A stretch of 64,000 bases of DNA from Curtobacterium sp. SGAir0471 (GTDB lineage Bacteria; Actinomycetota; Actinomycetes; Actinomycetales; Microbacteriaceae). How positions within the stretch are numbered: position 1 is the stretch's first letter; the number at the start of each line of letters is the position of its first letter. The position numbers and the translations under genes were made by a program. This document shows, piece by piece, positions 24,257 through 31,479 of the stretch. The stretch covers positions 2,790,001 through 2,854,000 of the forward strand of contig NZ_CP027869.1 in the NCBI RefSeq assembly GCF_005490985.1. Direction: 5' to 3'. The notes beneath the pieces are model-generated. The model was not told where the DNA came from. It worked only from the letters and a program-made list of their open reading frames with translations, and did not search any database.

Positions 24257-25302
24257 CAGGCGACCGGCTCGGCGGGGACGGCCGCGCGCACGAGCGGGAT
24301 GACCTGCTCGCCGAAGCGCTCCATCTCCTCGGCCTGCGGCGAGAACTGCAGCAGCAGGGTGTCGACGCCGGCGTCCTCGAACTCGCGGATGCGGTCGGCG
24401 ACCTGCTGCGGCGTCCCGACGAAGCCGGGGCGCAGACCACGGTTCGACACCGAGTAGTCCTCGAGCGACGGGACGTGCTCGAGCTGCGACTTCGAGATGA
24501 AGTCCTGGTACGACTCGTAGGCCTTGCCGTGGCGGACGTCGGTGATGCGCGCCAGCTCGGCCTGTGCCTCCTCCTCGGTCTCGCGGACGATCACGTACGC
24601 GGCCATGCCGAACGCCTCGAACGGGGCCGCACCCGCGTCCTCGCGGCGGCGCTTCATCTCGGCGATCTTCGTGCGGAGCTCGTCAACCGTGCCGCCGTGC
24701 GTCAGGTAGGCGTCGGCGAAGCGCGTGATCGAGCTCTTCCCCGCCTCGCTCTCGCCGCCGGCGTAGATGCGCGGCGTCACCCGGGGCTTCGGCTCGAGGT
24801 GCGTGTTCTGCACGTCGTAGTACTCCCCCGTGAACGAGAACGGCGTCTCGGACCACAGACCCTTCAGGATCGCGACGAACTCCTCGGTGCGGGCGTACCG
24901 GTCGTCGTGCTCCGAGAAGATGCCGCCGTACTGCCGGGCCTCCTCGGCCCACCAGGCGCTCACCACGTTGAACGTGAACCGACCGCACGAGATCTCGTCG
25001 ATGGTCGCGGCCTGCTTCGCCGTGACGGCCGGCAGGTGGTAGCCGGGACGCATCGCCGCCATGATCTCGAGCCGCTCGGTGGTCGCCGCCAGGGCCGCCG
25101 CCAGCGCCCACGCCTCGAGGCTCGGCGCCGCCGTCCCCTTGATGTCGTTGAGGTTGAGCTCCGGCACGAGCGTCAGGTCGAAGCCGATCCGCTCGGCTCG
25201 CTGGGCGAGCCGCTTGACGTAGTCGAAGGTGACGGGCATGTCCTCGTCCTCGACGTTGCGCAGCCAGCCGCCGAAGAGCGGGGTCCAGTATCCGAATCGC
25301 AC
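24256..25302 (-). CDS. LLM-class flavin-dependent monooxygenase, organosulfonate/sulfone type
   Basis: A 348-residue luciferase-like monooxygenase that would use reduced FMN and oxygen. The barrel shows RFGYWTPLFGGWL at the start, ERIGFDLTLVPELNL near residue 38, MAAMRPGYHLPAVTAKQAATIDEISCGRFTFNVVSAWW near 82-120 and PRIYAGGESEAGKSSITRFADAY near 180. The pattern is closest to SsuD/SfnG enzymes that cleave alkanesulfonates or dimethylsulfone (recalled, not searched). Coupling to metY supports a role in sulfur scavenging. Whether a reductase partner exists elsewhere is unknown. Confidence 0.86.
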   Translation of the reverse strand: MRFGYWTPLFGGWLRNVEDEDMPVTFDYVKRLAQRAERIGFDLTLVPELNLNDIKGTAAPSLEAWALAAALAATTERLEIMAAMRPGYHLPAVTAKQAATIDEISCGRFTFNVVSAWWAEEARQYGGIFSEHDDRYARTEEFVAILKGLWSETPFSFTGEYYDVQNTHLEPKPRVTPRIYAGGESEAGKSSITRFADAYLTHGGTVDELRTKIAEMKRRREDAGAAPFEAFGMAAYVIVRETEEEAQAELARITDVRHGKAYESYQDFISKSQLEHVPSLEDYSVSNRGLRPGFVGTPQQVADRIREFEDAGVDTLLLQFSPQAEEMERFGEQVIPLVRAAVPAEPVA

Positions 25303-25331
25303 GTGTGGTTCCTCAGGTGGGTCGTGACGGT

Positions 25332-25367
25332 CTGGAGGCGCGGGGCGGGCCCGCCACGAGCCTCCAG
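25332..25367. terminator. Hairpin, copy 3 of the repeat family (variant)
   Basis: 18-bp arms 25332-25349 and 25350-25367 with two mismatches. The outer bases are CTGGAGGC/GCCTCCAG instead of CGGGAGGC/GCCTCCCG. It lies between the ATP-grasp stop (25387) and the monooxygenase start (25302). Confidence 0.65.
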
Positions 25368-25386
25368 GCCGTTGGGTGGTGTCGTC

Positions 25387-26415
25387 TCAGGCCGTGGTCG
25401 CCGACGCGGCGTACGCCTGCTCGAGGAGCGCGCCGGTGAAGCGCGCGATCGCGCGCGGCCCGGAGACCGGCGCGGCCGCCTCGACGGCGGGGTTGTAGTT
25501 CGTGTTGGTGTTGACGTCGTAGACGACGGTGCGGCCGTCCGTGGTCTCCATGAACTCGACGCCGGCGACCTGGATGCGCTGGTCGGCGAGGAACCTGCGG
25601 AGCTGCTGCACGAGCGGGTGCTCGGCGGTGACCTCGTCGCGGATGCTGAAGGCGGCCGGTGCGCCGGGAGCCGCAGTGCTGGTCGTCTCAGAGCCGGGCA
25701 CGTCGCACACGGCTCCGGCGATGACCTGCGGGACCTCGCACGCGTCGGCCGGGCAGAGTTCGAAGCTGCCGGCGCTCGTGTCGACCCGGACGGCGTAGAC
25801 GAACTCGCCACCGACGAACTCGGCGCGGGTGATGAACGGCTCGCGGGCGGTCAGGAGCTCCTGGAGCAGCGTGATGCCGTCGACGGGAGCCTCGAACTCG
25901 GGGCTGTCGACGTACGCGTCGAACTCGGCGAGGGTGTCGAACCGGCGGACGCCGAGGCCCTTGCCGCCCTGGTTGTGCTTCGTGATGAAGGGGACGTCCT
26001 CGCCGCCGGTGAACGTGCGGGCGGCCTCGCGCAGGGCGGACGACCCGAACACGGCCGTGGTGCGGGGCACGTCGAAGCCGGCGTCGCGGAGCAGCCCGTG
26101 CTGGGCGACCTTCGACACCTCGAGCTCGAGGACGTGGCTGCCGTTCACGACCGTCGCGCCGGAGCGCTCGAGCCAGCCGAGCAGCGCGCGGGCGTACTCC
26201 TTGCTGTGCTCGTTGCCGCGGGTGTGGCTCGACGCGGACATCCGCGACCAGTAGACGCCGGGAGCGGGGTCGGCGGACAGGTCGATGCTGCCGAGGGCGC
26301 CGCCGTCGGTGAGCAGGAGTTCCTCGACCGGGACCCCCTCGGCCGCGAAGGCCTCGGCGAAGGGCGGGAACCACTCGGGGTTCTCGTGGATGACGTACAC
26401 GCGCGGAGTTGTCAC
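25387..26415 (-). CDS. ATP-grasp ligase (RimK-like)
   Basis: A 342-residue ATP-grasp protein that would join an acid to an amine or thiol through an acyl phosphate. After an N-terminal Rossmann-like part (RVYVIHENPEWFPPFAEAF), the ATP-binding core has FITKHNQGGKGLGVRRFDTL near residue 145 and the metal-binding end VAGVEFMETTDGRTVVYDVNTNTNYNPAVE near 285-315. It resembles RimK/glutathione-synthetase-like ligases. It lies in line with, and 85 bp upstream of, the monooxygenase-metY pair but a hairpin stands between. Substrate unknown; a link to sulfur metabolism is only contextual. TAGGGT lies 6 nt before the GTG. Confidence 0.85.
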   Translation of the reverse strand: MTTPRVYVIHENPEWFPPFAEAFAAEGVPVEELLLTDGGALGSIDLSADPAPGVYWSRMSASSHTRGNEHSKEYARALLGWLERSGATVVNGSHVLELEVSKVAQHGLLRDAGFDVPRTTAVFGSSALREAARTFTGGEDVPFITKHNQGGKGLGVRRFDTLAEFDAYVDSPEFEAPVDGITLLQELLTAREPFITRAEFVGGEFVYAVRVDTSAGSFELCPADACEVPQVIAGAVCDVPGSETTSTAAPGAPAAFSIRDEVTAEHPLVQQLRRFLADQRIQVAGVEFMETTDGRTVVYDVNTNTNYNPAVEAAAPVSGPRAIARFTGALLEQAYAASATTA

Positions 26416-26421
26416 CCGGCC

Positions 26422-26427
26422 ACCCTA
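26422..26427 (-). promoter_or_regulatory. Leaderless-type -10 box for the ATP-grasp gene
   Basis: TAGGGT on the minus strand, 6 nt before GTG 26415. Confidence 0.5.
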
Positions 26428-26537
26428 GGCACGGTGTCCCTGGGGGTGCCAGGTGTGTGACGCGGGGTTGCGCCGCGCGTCCCGTGGCACAGGTCTCGCC
26501 CTCGCTCGTTCCTCACCGGTGTGCGAGGGTGGAACGC

Positions 26538-27038
26538 ATGTCCCACCCCGTGCACGAGGAGACCGTCCGGTCCGGTCGGACGATGACGATCATCGGGTGG
26601 GCCGTCATCGCCACCGCCGTCGGGATCGCGGCGCTCGTGCTCGCGGTACCGGCCGGGTGGCAGGACCAGCCACCGACGGCGTCGGACGTCGGTGTCCTGG
26701 TGGTCACGCTCGGCCTCACGGTCGCGCTCGGCATCGGCTCGGTGCTGATGCGGATGACGGTCCGGGTGGACGAGGTCCTCGAGGTCCGGGTGCGTCCCTG
26801 GTGGTACCGGCGACGGATCGCTCCCGAGCAGATCACGGCGGCCGAGGTCGTGCACATGACGGGCGGCAACTCCGGCGGCCTCGGCATCCGGCTCGTCCCG
26901 GGCGGCACCGCGGTGTTGCTCGACGGTGGTCCCGGGGTGCAGGTCACGATCCGCGGGGCGCGGTCGCTGCGGTTCCGGTGCAACGAGCCGGACGCCGTCG
27001 TCGAGGCACTTCGGGCGCGGGGCGCGTCGACGGACTGA
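26538..27038 (+). CDS. Small membrane protein with PH-like C-terminal domain
   Basis: A 166-residue protein with two membrane helices (MTIIGWAVIATAVGIAALVLAV, about 16-37, and VGVLVVTLGLTVALGIGSVLM, about 51-71), then a soluble domain of about 95 residues: TVRVDEVLEVRVRPWWYRRRIAPEQITAAEVV, GGLGIRLVPGGTAVLLDGGPG and VQVTIRGARSLRFRCNEPDAVVEALRA. That alternation of strands and a final helix resembles bacterial PH-like (bPH2/DUF) domains. Function unknown. It converges on the MmyB-type regulator with only 3 bp between the stop codons. Confidence 0.7.
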   Translation: MSHPVHEETVRSGRTMTIIGWAVIATAVGIAALVLAVPAGWQDQPPTASDVGVLVVTLGLTVALGIGSVLMRMTVRVDEVLEVRVRPWWYRRRIAPEQITAAEVVHMTGGNSGGLGIRLVPGGTAVLLDGGPGVQVTIRGARSLRFRCNEPDAVVEALRARGASTD

Positions 27039-27041
27039 GGA

Positions 27042-27899
27042 TCAGCGCCCGACGCGGTCGCTGTCGAACTGCTGCGTCCCGAGGACGCCGAGGAGCTCGA
27101 GCTTCTGCGCGTCCTCGCTCCCGGGCGGCGCGGTGAAGAGCAGGAGCGCCTGTGCCTGGTCGTCCGTGTGCAGCACCTGGCAGTCCACGGTGATCCGTCC
27201 GAGTTCGGGCTGCACGATCGTCTTGTTGTCCGACCACCGGGTCGCGACCTCGTGCTGATCCCAGATCTCGCGGAAGGCCGGGCTGCGACGCTGCAGTTCG
27301 GCGACGAGCTCGGTCGCCCGGCGGTCGTTCGGTCCCGCGAGCCCGACGGCGGCACGGAGCGACGCGACCACCACCCGGCCCAGCCGTTCGTGCTGCTCCG
27401 GCGCGTACTTCGCCTGCTCCGTCTCGGAGACGAACCAGCGCCACGCCTGGTAGCGCTCGTTGCCCGGCAGGGCGACGGAACCGCCGAGCAGCGCACGCGC
27501 GAGCCGGTTCTCGACGAGGGTCTCGCCCAGGTGGCTGACCACGATCGCCGGCGTGTCCTCGAGCCGGTCGAGCACCCGCAGGATGGCCGGGTCCACGTGG
27601 TCCGCACGGTGCAACCGGACCGGGGCGGTGTGCCCGGTGAGGTGGAACAGGTGGTCACGTTCGTCGAGGCTGCACCGCAGCGCCCGGGCGATCGCCGCGA
27701 CCATCTGCTCGGACGGCTGCGGGCCGCGCTGCTGCTCGAGCCGCGTGTAGTAGTCGACGCTCATCCCGGCGAGGGCGGCGATCTCCTCGCGACGGAGTCC
27801 CGGCGTCCGCCGACGTGCACCGCTGCCGAGCCCGACGTCCTCGGGGCGCAGGAGCTCGCGGCGACGGCGCAGGAAGTCGGCGAGGGCGGATCGGTCCAT
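27042..27899 (-). CDS. XRE-type regulator with MmyB-like ligand domain
   Basis: A 285-residue transcription regulator. Residues 10-85 are an XRE helix-turn-helix with the family lead-in RRRTPGLRREEIAALAGMSVDYYTRLEQQRG. Residues 100-270 are the MmyB-like PAS-type ligand domain (ILRVLDRLEDTPAIVVSHLGETLVENRLARALLG..QAWRWFV..LVAELQRRSPAFREIWDQHEV), which in solved family members binds a fatty acid or similar molecule. It faces an SDR gene across 101 bp, the usual arrangement of MmyB regulators with the reductase they control. Confidence 0.9.
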   Translation of the reverse strand: MDRSALADFLRRRRELLRPEDVGLGSGARRRTPGLRREEIAALAGMSVDYYTRLEQQRGPQPSEQMVAAIARALRCSLDERDHLFHLTGHTAPVRLHRADHVDPAILRVLDRLEDTPAIVVSHLGETLVENRLARALLGGSVALPGNERYQAWRWFVSETEQAKYAPEQHERLGRVVVASLRAAVGLAGPNDRRATELVAELQRRSPAFREIWDQHEVATRWSDNKTIVQPELGRITVDCQVLHTDDQAQALLLFTAPPGSEDAQKLELLGVLGTQQFDSDRVGR

Positions 27900-28000
27900 G
27901 CCCCCATCGTGCCGTCCCGGCGCTCGGCGAGCCAGGGATCGGCGGTCCCCCGATGCACGCGCCCTGGAGCCGCCCCGGTCGCGGGAGCATCGTGGTCGTC

Positions 28001-28741
28001 ATGGACACCACGAACAGCACCGTCTTCATCTCCGGCGCGACGTCGGGCCTCGGACTGGCCCTCGCCCAGCGCCTGCAGTCCGCGGGCAGCACCGTCGTGA
28101 TCGGCGGTCGCCGCCAGGACCGCCTGGACGCCCTCGCCGCCGAACACGGCTTCGGTACCGTCGTGATCGACGTCGCCGACGCGGACTCGATCGCCACCGC
28201 CGCGGCCGACGTCATCGACCGCTACCCCGCACTCGACGCCGTCGTGACGATGTCGGGCATCATGCGGAACGAGGACCTGCGCGACCCCGGGCACATCGAT
28301 GACGCGCTCGAGACCGTGCAGACGAACCTGGTCGGCACGATCCGCCTGATCGACGCCTTCCTGCCGCACCTGCTGACCCGCCCTGCGGCCACGCTCATCA
28401 CGGTGTCGTCCGGTCTGGCGTTCGTGCCACTCACCGCCACCCCGACCTACAGCGCCACGAAGGCCGGTGTGCACTCCTACACGCAGGCACTGCGGCAGCA
28501 GCTCGTCGGCAGCTCGGTGGAGGTGCTCGAGCTCGCGCCGCCGGCGGTGCAGACGGACCTGATGGGCGGGGCGGACTTCGGCGGGATGCCCCTCGACGCG
28601 TTCAGCGACGAGGTGATGGGTCTGCTCGAGTCCGGTGCCGCACCCGAGATCCTCGTGCAGAACGTGCAGCCGCTGCGCTGGGCCGAGCGTGACGGGACCC
28701 ACCAGCAGATCCTCGAGGCGATGGCCGGCCGCGGTCACTGA
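28001..28741 (+). CDS. Short-chain dehydrogenase/reductase (DltE-like)
   Basis: A 246-residue NAD(P)-dependent oxidoreductase. The cofactor motif is ISGATSGLGLALAQRL (about 10-25). The acid that favours NAD or NADP follows GGRRQDRLDAL; the Arg pair there leans to NADP. The active site is TVSSGLAFVPLTATPTYSATKAGVHSY with Ser, Tyr and Lys in family order (about 145-170). It resembles DltE-type SDRs of unclear substrate. Divergent from the MmyB-type regulator and most likely its target. Ends before a 12-bp hairpin. Confidence 0.9.
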   Translation: MDTTNSTVFISGATSGLGLALAQRLQSAGSTVVIGGRRQDRLDALAAEHGFGTVVIDVADADSIATAAADVIDRYPALDAVVTMSGIMRNEDLRDPGHIDDALETVQTNLVGTIRLIDAFLPHLLTRPAATLITVSSGLAFVPLTATPTYSATKAGVHSYTQALRQQLVGSSVEVLELAPPAVQTDLMGGADFGGMPLDAFSDEVMGLLESGAAPEILVQNVQPLRWAERDGTHQQILEAMAGRGH

Positions 28742-28765
28742 GCCACGTGCTTCGGCCGGGATCAC

Positions 28766-28794
28766 GTCGAGCGGGAGGGACTCTCCCGCTCGAC
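28766..28794. terminator. Bidirectional hairpin between SDR and PIN genes
   Basis: GTCGAGCGGGAG (28766-28777) pairs perfectly with 28783-28794 over a 5-nt loop, between convergent stop codons 28741 and 28809. Confidence 0.75.
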
Positions 28795-28808
28795 GCGCTC
28801 CCGCTGCG

Positions 28809-29312
28809 TCAGCGGCGGTGACGTCGAGCCGGGCCGACGCTCGCGGAGTCGACGAGCAGCTGCAGGGTCGCGGCGTCGACACTGCCGAACGCTGGGTCGA
28901 CGGTCACCAGGGCTTCCGCCTCCACCGCGATCGCGGTTGCGACCTGGACGGCACCGCTGGCGGTCAGTCCGTAGTCGGCGACGAGCTCCTCGACGTCGTC
29001 CGTGACCGCGTCGATGCTCACCCAGTGCACGCGCGTCGACCACTTCACTTCGTTCCATTCGGCGAGCATCTCCGGTTGGCCGATCGAGTGAGCCGACTCG
29101 ATGAGTTCCAGTTCGGTCGGACCGCTGTAGTAACAGTCAGTCCCGAGGAGGTCGAGACGCTGGAGGAACGCTGCCGCCTCAGGGTGCCCGCTCGCTCTGG
29201 TGTCCATCGCACGCCGGAGGAACCACGAGTCGACGACGACGCTGACGGGCGTACCGACGAACTGCTCGTAGGCGGTGACCCCGAACGATCCCGGGTCATG
29301 GAGCGACGACAT
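28809..29312 (-). CDS. PIN-domain protein, possible toxin with an altered active site
   Basis: A 167-residue protein with the order of a PIN-domain ribonuclease: first acid in VSVVVDSWFL (D28), second acid in GPTELELIESAH (E67 or E69), the LTASGAVQVATAIAVEAEALVTVD region (116-139) and a last acid D139. Where most PIN toxins have an Asp in the DALHLATA-type motif, this protein has S119-G120, so one catalytic acid seems lost or moved. It starts 7 bp after a 73-residue gene, as toxins follow antitoxins. Its composition is a little less G+C-rich than that of its neighbours, suggesting transfer. Toxicity is not shown. Confidence 0.65.
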   Translation of the reverse strand: MSSLHDPGSFGVTAYEQFVGTPVSVVVDSWFLRRAMDTRASGHPEAAAFLQRLDLLGTDCYYSGPTELELIESAHSIGQPEMLAEWNEVKWSTRVHWVSIDAVTDDVEELVADYGLTASGAVQVATAIAVEAEALVTVDPAFGSVDAATLQLLVDSASVGPARRHRR

Positions 29313-29319
29313 TCGCCGA

Positions 29320-29541
29320 TCAGCCGCGGTCGAGGAGACGAGATGCAGGACTGAAGTCCCTGCGCGAGACGAAGGAGTGCAACGCGCGGTGCAGCCGTGC
29401 CCGTCGCTCTTCGGGCGTTCCCTGAGGCACGGGTGTCCGGGCCTTGATCGAATCGATCTCGTCCTTCGAGAACACGTGGCGCTCGCGCGGCGAAGCCGTC
29501 ATTCCTGCGACCTTGCTGAGGTCGACGTTGTCGGTGCTCAT
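29320..29541 (-). CDS. Small protein upstream of the PIN gene, candidate antitoxin
   Basis: A 73-residue charged protein (MSTDNVDLSKVAGMTASPRE at the start, FSKDEIDSIKARTPVPQGTP in the middle, ARLHRALHSFVSRRD near the end). I do not recognise its family, and no ribbon-helix-helix or AbrB motif is clear. AAGGAG sits 6 nt before the ATG, a stronger ribosome site than most genes here. A TTGACA on the minus strand (29615-29620) may be its -35 box. Size, charge and position support an antitoxin role, which remains a guess. Confidence 0.6.
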   Translation of the reverse strand: MSTDNVDLSKVAGMTASPRERHVFSKDEIDSIKARTPVPQGTPEERRARLHRALHSFVSRRDFSPASRLLDRG

Positions 29542-29689
29542 GATGCTCCTTCGAGGTGGTGTCTCGAGGGACGGTAGAGCCAAGCCGAGCCCCGGCAACA
29601 GCACTTCGTATGCATGTCAACCGCCAGGAAAGTCCGGCAGCAAGACGGACGGTGGCTCGACCTACGCTTCGTGTTCCAGCAGCGCGCCG

Positions 29690-30538
29690 TCAGGCGGTGG
29701 CGAGCACCGTCCGTCCGAGCTGCACGAAGTCGTCCGGCGACAGCGCCTCGCCCCGGGCGGTCGGGTCGATACCGGCGGCGGTCAGCAGTTCGGTTGCACG
29801 GGCGCTGGAGCCGAGCACACCGGACAGGCTCTGCCGGAGCATCTTGCGGCGCTGCTGGAACGCCCCGTCGACGAGGGCGAAGACCTGCGCGCGCAGGGCA
29901 TCGTCGCCGGGACGCTCGCGCCGGTCGAAGCCGACGAGCACGCTGTCGACGTTCGGCACCGGCCAGAACACCTGGCGGCTGATCTGCCCGGCCGTCGACC
30001 ACGACCCGTACCAGGCCGCCTTGACGCTGGGAGCGCCGTAGACCTTGCTCCCGGGCTCCGCCGCGATGCGGTAGCCGACCTCGGCCTGCACCATCACGAG
30101 CACCCGCTCGATGGTGGGGAAGGTCGCGAGCAGGTGCAGCAGCACGGGGACGGAGACGTTGTACGGCAGGTTCGCGACGACGTGCGTCGGCTCCTCGGGC
30201 AGTTCGTCCGCGGTCACGGCGAGTGCGTCCTGGTGGACGACCGACAGGCGCGCGTCGGGCTGCATGAGCGAGACGGTCGTCGGGAGCTGCGCCGCCAGCC
30301 GGCCGTCGATCTCCACGGCGGTGACGGACGCGCCGGTCTCGGTCAGGCCGAGGGTCAGCGACCCCAGACCCGGTCCGATCTCGAGCACGCGGGAGTCCGG
30401 CGTGACCCGCCCGGCCGCGACGATGCGGCGCACGGTGTTGGCGTCGTGCACGAAGTTCTGGCCGAGCTTCTTCGTCGGGGTGACGTCGAGCTTGGCGGCG
30501 AGGTCCCGGATCTCCGCCGGGCCGAGCAGCGCGCCCAC
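29690..30538 (-). CDS. rsmA: 16S rRNA dimethyladenosine transferase
   Basis: Dimethylates two adjacent adenines in the 3' hairpin of 16S rRNA during 30S assembly, using SAM. The 282 residues carry LDVTPTKKLGQNFVHDANTV near the start, VLEIGPGLGSLTLGL (SAM-binding motif I) near 50, and the adenine-site NLPYN in VVANLPYNVSVPVLLHL. GTG 30538 was taken as start because it is the first in-frame start codon after the tatD stop, 2 bp away, and gives the usual N-terminus. Last gene of metG-tatD-rsmA. Also known as ksgA. Confidence 0.95.
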   Translation of the reverse strand: MGALLGPAEIRDLAAKLDVTPTKKLGQNFVHDANTVRRIVAAGRVTPDSRVLEIGPGLGSLTLGLTETGASVTAVEIDGRLAAQLPTTVSLMQPDARLSVVHQDALAVTADELPEEPTHVVANLPYNVSVPVLLHLLATFPTIERVLVMVQAEVGYRIAAEPGSKVYGAPSVKAAWYGSWSTAGQISRQVFWPVPNVDSVLVGFDRRERPGDDALRAQVFALVDGAFQQRRKMLRQSLSGVLGSSARATELLTAAGIDPTARGEALSPDDFVQLGRTVLATA

Positions 30539-30540
30539 GG

Positions 30541-31479
30541 CTACTGGTCCACCGTGACGGGCTCGGCGTCCCACGCCCCGTAGACGAGCTCGGTCGTCGA
30601 GGCGATCTGCGCCGCGAGCATCGACGGGTCCGTGCCGAGGGTCTCGGCCATCGACCGGAGCGTGAGCGGGATGAGGTACGGCGCGTTCGGCCGACCGCGG
30701 TACGGCGTCGGCGTCAGGAAGGGCGCGTCGGTCTCGATCATGACGAGGTGGCGCGGTGCGACCTCGAGGGCGTCACGCAGCGACTGCGCGTTCTTGAAGG
30801 TCACGGTGCCGGCGAAGGACATGTACCAGCCGCGCTCGGCGCAGAGCCGGGCGAGGTCCGGGCCGCCGGAGAAGCAGTGGAACACGGTCTTCTCGGGAGC
30901 GCCGACACGGTCGAGCACCTCCACCACGGCGTCGTGGGCGTCGCGGTCGTGGATCGTCAGCGCGAGGTCGTGCTCCTTCGCGATCCGGATGTGCTCCTCG
31001 AACGAACGGACCTGTGCGGCACGGCCGTCCTCACCCGTCCGGAAGAAGTCGAGCCCGGTCTCGCCGATCGCCCGGACCCGGGGCAGCGCCGCGAGCCGTT
31101 CGATGCCGGCGAGGTGCTCGTCGAGCAGCCCCTGTTCGTCGAGCACGGGCGCCTCGTTCGGGTGCAGCGCGACGGCTGCCAGCACGCGGGGCTCCCGCGC
31201 GGCGATCTGCGCGGACCACTCCGACGTCGCCAGGTCGGTGCCGACCTGCACGACGCCGCGGACGCCGACGCTCGACGCACGGTCGAGGTGCTCGCGGTAG
31301 TCGAGCGGACCGTCGCCGCCCTCGCCGACACCGTCGGCGATCTCCATGTGCGTGTGGTTGTCGTACACCGGTACGACGAGCGCCTGCGGCAGCGGCGGGT
31401 AGCTCAGGTCGCGCTTCGAGCCGCCGGACGCCCCCTCGCCCCGGGCCCGGACGTGCGAGGCGTCGGCCGCGTCGGTCAC
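30541..31479 (-). CDS. tatD: TatD-family metal-dependent DNase
   Basis: A 312-residue TIM-barrel hydrolase. Metal ligands are seen in PVYDNHTHMEIADG (the HxH of the first strand, near residue 40), the Glu of RAIGETGLDFF, the His of ALTIHDRDAHDA and KTVFHCFSGG, and the Asp of MIETDAPFLTP. Family members are DNases or tRNA/DNA repair nucleases. The N-terminal 30 residues (DASHVRARGEGASGGSKRD) are an unusual hydrophilic extension. Its GTG overlaps the metG stop as GTGA. Confidence 0.92.
   Translation of the reverse strand: MTDAADASHVRARGEGASGGSKRDLSYPPLPQALVVPVYDNHTHMEIADGVGEGGDGPLDYREHLDRASSVGVRGVVQVGTDLATSEWSAQIAAREPRVLAAVALHPNEAPVLDEQGLLDEHLAGIERLAALPRVRAIGETGLDFFRTGEDGRAAQVRSFEEHIRIAKEHDLALTIHDRDAHDAVVEVLDRVGAPEKTVFHCFSGGPDLARLCAERGWYMSFAGTVTFKNAQSLRDALEVAPRHLVMIETDAPFLTPTPYRGRPNAPYLIPLTLRSMAETLGTDPSMLAAQIASTTELVYGAWDAEPVTVDQ

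Noticed and set aside
24256..25386. SAM or cobalamin riboswitch in front of the monooxygenase-metY operon
   Set aside because: The 84-bp gap contains only the repeat-family hairpin; no riboswitch core could be recognised.
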